Below, one piece after another: positions 40,998-47,858 of a stretch of 64,000 nt of DNA. The stretch spans positions 1 to 64,000 of the forward strand of contig CAXTWH010000006.1 in NCBI GenBank assembly GCA_964247975.1, read 5' to 3'. The position numbers were made by a program, and so were the translations under genes. The DNA comes from KBS-96 sp964247975. GTDB taxonomy: Bacteria; Acidobacteriota; Terriglobia; Bryobacterales; Bryobacteraceae. Under the pieces are notes generated by a model. It was not told the origin of the DNA. It saw only the letters and a program-made list of their open reading frames with translations, and did not search any database. Position 1 is the stretch's first letter, and every line of letters starts with the position of its first letter.

Positions 40998-42352
40998 TGC
41001 TGCTTCTCCTCGCCATTTAGAACTTTCACCGGCTGATTTTCGGCCAGCGTGTCCGCCGGGTTGCCGGCTAATGTTTCCGAGCCGGAAAGTCCGGATAAAA
41101 TTTCAACTTCCGCTCCTAAATCGCGGCCCACCTGCACGGGAATGTAATGAACATGATTGCCTGCGGCAATCTGCACCACCCTGGTTCCGCCTGCGTTAAC
41201 AACCAGGCAATTGCCGGGCACGATCACAACCGGATGGCTGCGCGGCAGCACGAACTTCACTTGCCCATACATGCCGGGAAGCAGCCGCCCGGATTTGTTA
41301 TCCACCTGCACTTCGGTCAGCAAAGTGCGGCTGGCAGCGGCAATGGATTCCGCCGTGCGCGCGATTACGCCCTGAAACTGCTCGCCCGGCCGCTCCCGAA
41401 TAATGATTTGCGCTTGCTGGCCGTTGTGAATATCGACGGAATAAGCTTGCGGAACACTCACTTGAATCCGCAGCGTCCGGCCCTGCGACACGCTGAACAG
41501 GTTGCGATCCCCGCCGGAACCGGCTGTGACCAGATCGCCTTTTTCCACTTTGCGCTCCGTTACCACGCCGTCAAAGGGAGCGCGCACGCGCTCAAATGCC
41601 TGCATTTGCTCCAGCCGATGGACGTTCGCCAGTTGCGCTCGCGCGGTGGCCTCCGCAACCGTGACATCGGCAGCGCGCGAACCAATGTTTGCTTCGGCAG
41701 TAGTTTGTGCGGCCAGGGCCGCTTTGGTTTCAGCCTGCCGGGCATTGAAAGCGCTGCGGCGTTCGTCGCCCGCTTGTTGCGGCAGTACGCCGTTATTCAC
41801 CAAACGCGTCCATCGCTGATCGGTGGTAGCGGCGATTTCCTGGTTGGCCTGCGCTTGCACAACATTGGCCTGCGCCTGGATGACTTGCGCCCGCGCCTGC
41901 TGAAGATTGGCTTTGGCTTGTTCAATCGCGGCCCGCGCTTGTTCCAGATTGGCGCGGCTCTGGGCGAGTTCCTGGTCCACTTCGGGTGATTCAATTACCG
42001 CCAGCACCTGCCCGCTTTTAACCGGCGAGCCGATATCCACAAAACGCTCCCGGATATAGCCGCTGGTGCGCGCGTAAATGGCAGACACGTTGATCGGTTC
42101 CGTATTGCCGGGCAGTTCCAGTTCCGAACTTCCCGGAGCAATTTTCGCTTTCACCACGCTGACAGCCACCAGATCACTGCCCGCTCCTTCAGCGATGGCG
42201 TCAGCGCGACGACTTCGGCTGAGACGCGGCAGAATGCCGAGGGCCAACAACAGCAAAACAATAGTGAGGCTGATCCAAAGAAAACGACGGGACTTAGGAG
42301 GCGCCTGCATTGCGCCTCCTTCATGTATTTGCACGGGTTGGGGGGTGGTCAC
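40994..42352 (-). CDS. RND efflux periplasmic adaptor (MFP)
   Basis: A 452-residue membrane-fusion protein. It has one N-terminal TM (FLWISLTIVLLLLALGIL), a lipoyl half (GYIRERFVDIGSPVKSGQVLAVIESPE), a long Ala/Gln-rich alpha-hairpin (about 125-230), and the second lipoyl half (FERVRAPFDGVVTERKVEKGDLVTAG). Beta-barrel and membrane-proximal domains follow. It joins the RND pump to TolC. The GTG start overlaps the permease stop by four bases (GTGA). An internal ATG at 42310 with a strong GGAGG just upstream is a credible alternative start. Confidence 0.92.
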   Translation of the reverse strand: MTTPQPVQIHEGGAMQAPPKSRRFLWISLTIVLLLLALGILPRLSRSRRADAIAEGAGSDLVAVSVVKAKIAPGSSELELPGNTEPINVSAIYARTSGYIRERFVDIGSPVKSGQVLAVIESPEVDQELAQSRANLEQARAAIEQAKANLQQARAQVIQAQANVVQAQANQEIAATTDQRWTRLVNNGVLPQQAGDERRSAFNARQAETKAALAAQTTAEANIGSRAADVTVAEATARAQLANVHRLEQMQAFERVRAPFDGVVTERKVEKGDLVTAGSGGDRNLFSVSQGRTLRIQVSVPQAYSVDIHNGQQAQIIIRERPGEQFQGVIARTAESIAAASRTLLTEVQVDNKSGRLLPGMYGQVKFVLPRSHPVVIVPGNCLVVNAGGTRVVQIAAGNHVHYIPVQVGRDLGAEVEILSGLSGSETLAGNPADTLAENQPVKVLNGEEKQQ

Positions 42353-45300
42353 TGTACAGGTTCCTCTTTGTGGGCGACGGGTTTATGCAGCAGGCTAAAC
42401 ATCAGCGGCACAAAAAACAGCGTGGCAAAGGTTGCAACGCTCAAACCACCGATTACCGCGCGTGCTAATGGCGCGTTCTGTTCGCCGCCCTCTCCGAAGC
42501 CAAGCGCCATCGGCAACATGCCGATGATCATGGCGAGCGCGGTCATAAAGATCGGGCGCAAGCGAGTGCAGCCGGCGTCAATCGCCGCTTCCACCGGAGT
42601 GCGCCCCAGTTCCATGCGTTCGCTCGCAAATGTTACCAGCAGAATAGAGTTCGCGGTGGCTACTCCAATGGACATGATCGCGCCCATCAGCGACGGCACA
42701 TTGAATGTAGTTTGGGTTAGAAACAACGCCCAAACAATGCCGGTGAACGCGCCCGGCAGCGCGGTGATGATGATGAACGGATCTTTCCAGCTTTGGAAAT
42801 TGACGACCATTAACAGATAAACAAGAACGGCGGCGAACACCAGACCTAGCCCGAGGCGTCCGAAAGCTTCCTGCATGCTTTCCACCTGGCCGCGCATGAC
42901 GATTTCGCTGCCGGGGGCAAGATTTTTGCGGAACTCTTTTAACACCTTGTTGATTTTTCCAGCGACGGCGCCGAGATCGCTATCCTGCACATTGGCGTAC
43001 ACGTCGAAAACGGGCTGCACATTGCGGTGATTGGCAACTACCGGCTGAATGGAATGGCTCACTGTGGCAAGGTTGCTCAACAACTGCGGCTGGCCGGCGG
43101 TTCGCACCGGAATGGGCGTGTTGCCTACTTTTTCCACCGAATCAAGCCGGTACTGCGGCGTTTGCGCGGCAACAAAATACGTCATCCCCATTTTCGGATC
43201 GAGCCAGAAGTTCGGCTGCACCTGCGAACTGGAAGACAATGAAACAAACAGACTGTTTGAAACATCCTGCTCGGTTAACCCGAACTCGGCGGCGCGGGAG
43301 CGGTCAATGTCAAGATGAATGTCGGGACCGTCCATCACCTGGTGCACATGCGCGTCTACCACGCCGTGCAGCGTGGAAATACGCTGGCGAATGCGCCGCG
43401 CAATGTCATAGTTCCGAGGATCGTATCCGGCTACCTGCACGTCAATCGGCGCGGGCAGCCCGAAGTTCAGAATCTGGGTTACGATATCGGCGGGCTGGAA
43501 ATAGAAAAGCAGGTTAGGAAACCGCTCGGGCAGCCGACGGCGCAGTTCCTGAATGTATTCGGGCGTAGGCCCGTGCTTGCCTTCTTTCAAAGCCACCAGA
43601 ATTTCTCCGTCAAAGGTGCCGATGGTGGCTCCGTCGCCAAAAGCGAAGTTGAACGATTCAGCGGGACGCCCGATATTGTCGAGCACCAGCTCGATTTCCT
43701 CGGCGGGCACCACGCGGCGCAGCTCCGCTTCCACCTGGCTGAAAATAATTTTTGTGTTCTCAAGGCGGGTTCCCGGCGCGGCGCGCACGTGCAGGCGGAA
43801 CTGCCCGGCATCCACCTGCGGAAAGAAGTCACGCCCGATAAACGGAAGCAGAAGAAATGCGGAAGCGACAAAAGCGCCGGTGAGAAGAAAAGACCAACGG
43901 CGATTCCCGATAAAGCGGGTGAGCAGGTCCGTGTAGCGAGTGCGAACAGTGATGTAACCGTTATTGAAACTTTCATTCACGCGCCCAAACCAACTCTTAT
44001 GCTGTTCCGGCTTGTTTGCCGAAACGCCGGTTTCGGGGTTGACCACATGCTGTTCGCCGCGCAGCATATAGGCCGCGAGCACCGGCACGAGCGTTCTTGA
44101 CAGCAGATAACTAGCAAGCATCGCAAACACAACCGCAAGCGCCATCGGGGTGAACAGATATTTGGCGGGGCCGGTAAGAAACATAACCGACACAAAAACA
44201 ATGCAGATGGTCAGCGTGGACACAAGCGTCGGGGCGGCAATCTGCGCCGCGCCTTCGAGCACTGCGTCATAAAGCGGTTTGCGGCCCATATGGCGGTGAA
44301 TGTTTTCAATCGTCACCGTCGCATCGTCTACTAAAATGCCGATTGCCAGGGCCAAGCCGCCCAGGGTCATTACGTTCATGGTGTGGCCCATGGCGCTCAA
44401 CACGCATAAGGAACTGAGAATCGACAAGGGAATGGAGATCGCAATAATCAGCGTGGACCGCCACGACCCTAAAAACAACAGAATCATCAAACCGGTGAGG
44501 CAGGCGGCAATAATAGCTTCGCGGAGCACGCCGTTGATGGAAGCGCGGACGAATACCGATTGATCGAACAGCTCCTTAATCTGCATGCCTTTCGGAGCAG
44601 CAGCGCGGCTTGCGGGCAGAATATGATTCTTGATTTCATCCACGATATCGAGCGTCGAAACCGAGCCGGTTTTCATGATGGTAAGCAGCACGGACGGCTT
44701 GCCGTCGGATCGGACCACGTTCTGCTGCACGGCATAGCCGTCGCGCACCTGCGCCACGTCGCGGATGTAAACTGTCGCGCCGTTCACAACTTTCACCGGA
44801 GCCATGTTTAAAGCCGCAAAATCAGGCGGGCTGCTGTTGGTGGATACCGTGTATTCTCGTTCGCCGACCTTAACCGTGCCGGAAGGCAAGGTAACGTTCT
44901 GGGCATTAATCGTATTGCTGATATCAATAGGACTTAGCCCGTTGGCCACCAGCGCTTCCTGGTCGAGATCCACCATGATCTGCCGCGAAACGCCGCCGTA
45001 GGGAGCGGGGAGAAGGGTGCCGGCAACCGTTGAAAGCTGCTGGCGAACGCGAAAAATGCCGTAATCGTAGAGTTCAGATTCGGTAAGCGTATTGCTGCTT
45101 AAAGCTAATTGAATGATCGGCACCGTATCCGCGCCAAAGCGCAGAATCCACGGCGGATTAACGCCGGGCGGCATACGAAAGCGGATGCCGTTGACGGCGG
45201 AGTTAATCTGCGCCATCGCGGCGTCAATGCGCACTTGAGGATGAAAATACACTTTGATCGTGGACACGCCGTTGAGGGTTTGCGATTCAATAGAACGGAT

Positions 45301-45528
45301 ATCGTTAACCGTTGCCAGCACAAACTCGCTGAAGGTGGTGATGCGCTTTTCCATTTCAGTGGTCGGCAGGCCGGTGTAGGTCCAGATAATGCTGACTACT
45401 GGAATATCAATCTTCGGGAAGATGTCGGTCGGCGTGGTTAGAACGGCGGAAACGCCCAGTAACAGAATTAATACAGCCAGCACGATAACTGTATAAGGCC
45501 GGTTCAAGGCGAGGCGAACAATCCACAC
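42349..45528 (-). CDS. RND multidrug efflux permease (AcrB/HAE-1 type)
   Basis: A 1059-residue inner-membrane proton-driven exporter. TM1 follows the NRPYTVIVLAVLILLLG start. Two large periplasmic loops (about 35-330 and 575-880) alternate with TM blocks. Signature pieces include IFPKIDIPVVSIIWTYTGLP, GILVDDATVTIENIHRHMG (TM4 Asp pair for proton relay) and the C-terminal block SIGVATANSILLVTFASERME. The N-terminal motif and VSIIWTYTGL type resemble acidobacterial drug-exporting RND pumps and not metal exporters, but substrates are unknown. GTG start with AAAGGAGC upstream. First gene of the permease-adaptor-tolC operon. Confidence 0.93.
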   Translation of the reverse strand: MWIVRLALNRPYTVIVLAVLILLLGVSAVLTTPTDIFPKIDIPVVSIIWTYTGLPTTEMEKRITTFSEFVLATVNDIRSIESQTLNGVSTIKVYFHPQVRIDAAMAQINSAVNGIRFRMPPGVNPPWILRFGADTVPIIQLALSSNTLTESELYDYGIFRVRQQLSTVAGTLLPAPYGGVSRQIMVDLDQEALVANGLSPIDISNTINAQNVTLPSGTVKVGEREYTVSTNSSPPDFAALNMAPVKVVNGATVYIRDVAQVRDGYAVQQNVVRSDGKPSVLLTIMKTGSVSTLDIVDEIKNHILPASRAAAPKGMQIKELFDQSVFVRASINGVLREAIIAACLTGLMILLFLGSWRSTLIIAISIPLSILSSLCVLSAMGHTMNVMTLGGLALAIGILVDDATVTIENIHRHMGRKPLYDAVLEGAAQIAAPTLVSTLTICIVFVSVMFLTGPAKYLFTPMALAVVFAMLASYLLSRTLVPVLAAYMLRGEQHVVNPETGVSANKPEQHKSWFGRVNESFNNGYITVRTRYTDLLTRFIGNRRWSFLLTGAFVASAFLLLPFIGRDFFPQVDAGQFRLHVRAAPGTRLENTKIIFSQVEAELRRVVPAEEIELVLDNIGRPAESFNFAFGDGATIGTFDGEILVALKEGKHGPTPEYIQELRRRLPERFPNLLFYFQPADIVTQILNFGLPAPIDVQVAGYDPRNYDIARRIRQRISTLHGVVDAHVHQVMDGPDIHLDIDRSRAAEFGLTEQDVSNSLFVSLSSSSQVQPNFWLDPKMGMTYFVAAQTPQYRLDSVEKVGNTPIPVRTAGQPQLLSNLATVSHSIQPVVANHRNVQPVFDVYANVQDSDLGAVAGKINKVLKEFRKNLAPGSEIVMRGQVESMQEAFGRLGLGLVFAAVLVYLLMVVNFQSWKDPFIIITALPGAFTGIVWALFLTQTTFNVPSLMGAIMSIGVATANSILLVTFASERMELGRTPVEAAIDAGCTRLRPIFMTALAMIIGMLPMALGFGEGGEQNAPLARAVIGGLSVATFATLFFVPLMFSLLHKPVAHKEEPVQ

Positions 45529-45590
45529 GTCGGCAAATGCTCCTTTATCAGAAAAGCGCGTTTGTTAAAGCGGCTAATTTATTTTGAGAT

Positions 45591-45697
45591 GTTTGCCGAA
45601 GTTGTTACGACTCTCCAAAGAACGATTTTGAAGCAATGTCTTGGGATGAAGCTGAAATGTCTCTTTTGAGGGGCTCCGCAGTTTGCCGAAAGTGTTA
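45591..45697. repeat. 17-bp direct repeat pair, 90 bp apart
   Basis: GTTTGCCGAAGTTGTTA at 45591-45607 and GTTTGCCGAAAGTGTTA at 45681-45697 match at 15 of 17 positions and start exactly 90 bp apart. They lie in the 250-base interval between the divergent RND operon and the SDR gene, so they could be sites for a shared regulator. No regulator gene is adjacent. Confidence 0.4.
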
Positions 45698-45721
45698 GTT
45701 CGAAACTTTTCTTTCGAGAGA

Positions 45722-45750
45722 TTGCGTATCTAGCACCGCTATCTGATACT
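45722..45750 (+). promoter_or_regulatory. Candidate sigma70 promoter of SDR gene
   Basis: TTGCGT (45722-45727), 17 bases, then GATACT (45745-45750). The -35 matches consensus at four of six positions and so does the -10. Start of transcription would fall about 20 bases before the ATG at 45779, which has TAGGAG at 45765-45770. Confidence 0.35.
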
Positions 45751-45778
45751 TGAATTGTAGGCGATAGGAGTCAATTTA

Positions 45779-46522
45779 ATGGGCACACTGACTGGAAAAG
45801 TTGCTATTGTGACGGGATCCTCCAAAGGGATCGGCGCGGGTATTGCCGAGCGTTTGGCAGAGGACGGTAGCGGAGTAGTCGTCAATTACTCAAGAAGCAA
45901 AACGGAAGCTGACTCTCTGGTGGCCAAAATTGCTGCGGCCGGCGGCCACGCGCTCGCTGTGCAGGCCGATCTGTCGCAGCCCGAGCAAATCTCCGCTCTG
46001 TTTGCCGCCACCAAGGAGCACTTTGGCCGGCTCGATATCCTTGTCAATAACGCCGGTATCTACGAATACGGCGGGCTTGATGCCATTACGCCCGAGCAGA
46101 TTGATCGACACTTCAACTTAAACGTCAAAGGCTTGATCCTGGCAACACAGTGCGCGGCCAGAAATTTCGGTCCTGAAGGCGGAGTGGTAGTCAACATCAG
46201 TTCAGGTGTTGCTCGTACTCCGATGATCGCCGCTCAGGTTTATAGTTCCACGAAGGGTGCCGTCGATGTGCTGACTCGTGGTCTCGCTCTTGAACTGGGA
46301 CCTCGCAAGATTCGTGTTGTCGGAATTGCTCCGGGTCTTGTTTCAACAGAAGGCACAAGCCAATTGGACGCGCAAACAACTGCTTTTGTGGTCAGCCGGA
46401 CTCCGCTCGGGCGCGTTGGGCAACCGTCCGATATTGCAGCGGCCGTGTCCTTCTTAGTTTCCGCAGATGGCGCGTGGATCACCGGCGAAACGATTCAGGT
46501 CGGCGGCGGCCTTATGTTCTGA
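45779..46522 (+). CDS. SDR-family oxidoreductase (FabG/glucose-dehydrogenase-like)
   Basis: A 247-residue classical short-chain dehydrogenase. The cofactor motif is TGSSKGIG (about 13-20), with NNAG in DILVNNAGIYEYGG. The catalytic Ser is in VVNISSGVA, and the Tyr-x3-Lys in AQVYSSTKGAVD. The C-terminal GAWITGETIQVGGGLMF is typical of 3-oxoacyl-ACP-reductase-like and sugar/alcohol SDRs. Asn and Ser residues after beta-2 (NYSRSKTEA) suggest NADP(H). The exact substrate is unknown. The NTF2-like gene follows 135 bases downstream, with a small coupled ORF and operator-like repeats between them. Confidence 0.9.
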   Translation: MGTLTGKVAIVTGSSKGIGAGIAERLAEDGSGVVVNYSRSKTEADSLVAKIAAAGGHALAVQADLSQPEQISALFAATKEHFGRLDILVNNAGIYEYGGLDAITPEQIDRHFNLNVKGLILATQCAARNFGPEGGVVVNISSGVARTPMIAAQVYSSTKGAVDVLTRGLALELGPRKIRVVGIAPGLVSTEGTSQLDAQTTAFVVSRTPLGRVGQPSDIAAAVSFLVSADGAWITGETIQVGGGLMF

Positions 46523-46533
46523 TCGCGGTGTAG

Positions 46534-46564
46534 AACTTTAATTAGGTGAAAACTTTAATTAAAG
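46534..46564. promoter_or_regulatory. Repeated ACTTTAATTA motif with palindrome
   Basis: AACTTTAATTA occurs at 46534-46544 and 46551-46561, with starts 17 bp apart. The second copy is part of CTTTAATTAAAG (46553-46564), a 12-bp perfect palindrome. It lies before a small ORF and the NTF2-like gene, as expected for an operator. No cognate regulator was identified. Confidence 0.4.
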
Positions 46565-46586
46565 ATCTACGAGAGAGGAGGCGGAC

Positions 46587-46661
46587 ATGAGACAAACGCT
46601 TGGAGTGAGCGCGGAAATTCTGTCCGTTCCCCAACTCAAACCAGCGAGGAAACAAGTATGA
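46587..46661 (+). CDS. Short upstream ORF coupled to the NTF2-like gene
   Basis: An ATG with a very strong ribosome site (GAGAGGAGGCGGAC) opens 24 codons, starting MRQTLGVSAEILSV and ending KQV. Its TGA overlaps the ATG of the next gene (ATGA). The overlap and the ribosome site argue that it is translated, perhaps as a leader controlling the downstream gene. Alternatively it is a remnant of a longer gene. No similarity is recognised. Confidence 0.35.
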   Translation: MRQTLGVSAEILSVPQLKPARKQV

Positions 46662-47107
46662 ATATGGCAGCCGACTTTATCGAGATCACCGACGCTCTCT
46701 ACCGCTTCGGCGCCGGCGTGGACGCGAACGACCGGGACTTACTCCTGAGCGCATTGGCAGCCGACGCGGCATTGGACTTCACGCGCAACAAGGCCCTTTG
46801 GGGTCTCGATTTTCCGTTGCTCGAGGGGCGCGACACCGTCGTCAGCGCTTTGCTATCAACTGTAGGCAAGCTCGATACCACCCACGTCGTAACCAATCCG
46901 CGCGTGACGGTTACCGGCAATGCCGCGTCGCTGACTGCCATCATAGAGGCGCAGCACCTGCCGCCCGGAGATCACTCCCGCCACTGCCTGATGAAGAACC
47001 ACTACACGTGTGGGCTTGTGCGCGAGGACGACGAGTGGAAGCTTCGGCGGATCCTCGTCGAGGGTGTCTGGTTTACAGGCGATCCGAAAATCCTGATTGG
47101 TCAATAA
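46658..47107 (+). CDS. NTF2/SnoaL-like protein
   Basis: A 149-residue cone-shaped alpha+beta-barrel protein of the SnoaL-like superfamily. Helix EITDALYRFGAGVDANDRDLLLSALAADAALDF is followed by strands with THVVTNPRVTVTGNAASLTAIIEAQHL and a final WKLRRILVEGVWFTGDP. An Asp-His-type pocket as in SnoaL or scytalone dehydratase could exist (D residues in DFTRN, His in THVV), but activity cannot be assigned. Its start is coupled to a 24-codon ORF. The SDR upstream may act in the same small-molecule modification. Confidence 0.8.
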   Translation: MNMAADFIEITDALYRFGAGVDANDRDLLLSALAADAALDFTRNKALWGLDFPLLEGRDTVVSALLSTVGKLDTTHVVTNPRVTVTGNAASLTAIIEAQHLPPGDHSRHCLMKNHYTCGLVREDDEWKLRRILVEGVWFTGDPKILIGQ

Positions 47108-47213
47108 GCCGATTGTCACCACGCAAGAAACTTTGATAGCTGGTCAATTCATTTTATGACTTGATCGCGGATTCCTTTGGAGCGGCACTGTATCCAAACC
47201 GTAATCTGCTTGT

Positions 47214-47858
47214 TTACCGCCGCAACAATCCGCGCCGCCCGGCAATGGCGACCGCTTCGGTGCGGCTGGTGGCGTCCAGTTTGCCGAGAATGCTTTTCAG
47301 GTGAGTTTTCACAGTCCCTTCGCTGATGAAGAGCCGGGCCGCAATTTCGCGATTGCCCGCGCCCGCCGCCACCAACCCGAGCACTTCGATTTCCCGCTCC
47401 GTCAGGTTCTCGGCTGCTACGTGCGCGGTTAGACGGTCCACAACAAACGTCGACAGATAGGTTCCGCCTCCATCCACGGTGCGAAGGCAATGCACCAGCT
47501 CGGTGCGCGGCACATCCTTCAGCAGATAGCCTTTCGCGCCCGCGCTGATGCCTCGGTAGATGTCAGTTTCTCCATCGTAGGTCGTCAGAATAATGATGAG
47601 CGCTTTCGGGTCTTCCGCCCGGATCGCTTCAATGGCCGCCACCCCGTCCATTACCGGCATGCTCAGATCCATCAGCGTAATGCGAGGCCGGTGTTTGCGC
47701 CAGAGATCCACCGCTTCGCGCCCGTTTGCCGCCTCGCCCACCACCGTGAAACCCTCTTGCGCCCGTAAAATTGAAGCCACGCCGTCGCGAATAATCACGT
47801 GATCGTCGGCTACCAGCACGGAAATCGCGGCAACCGGTTGGACGTAGGCGTTGTTCAT
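47214..47858 (-). CDS. NarL/FixJ-type response regulator
   Basis: A protein of about 214 residues. The receiver domain has acidic pocket residues in VLVADDHVIIRDG, the phosphoacceptor Asp64 in RITLMDLSMPVMDG, Thr in IILTTYDG and Lys in GYLLKDVPR. The LuxR-type helix-turn-helix is LTEREIEVLGLVAAGAGNREIAARLFISEGTVKTHLKSIL. The ATG at 47858 overlaps the sensor kinase stop (ATGA). That start is preferred over an in-frame one 30 bases upstream inside the kinase gene. It should be phosphorylated by the neighbouring kinase; its targets are unknown. Confidence 0.93.
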   Translation of the reverse strand: MNNAYVQPVAAISVLVADDHVIIRDGVASILRAQEGFTVVGEAANGREAVDLWRKHRPRITLMDLSMPVMDGVAAIEAIRAEDPKALIIILTTYDGETDIYRGISAGAKGYLLKDVPRTELVHCLRTVDGGGTYLSTFVVDRLTAHVAAENLTEREIEVLGLVAAGAGNREIAARLFISEGTVKTHLKSILGKLDATSRTEAVAIAGRRGLLRR

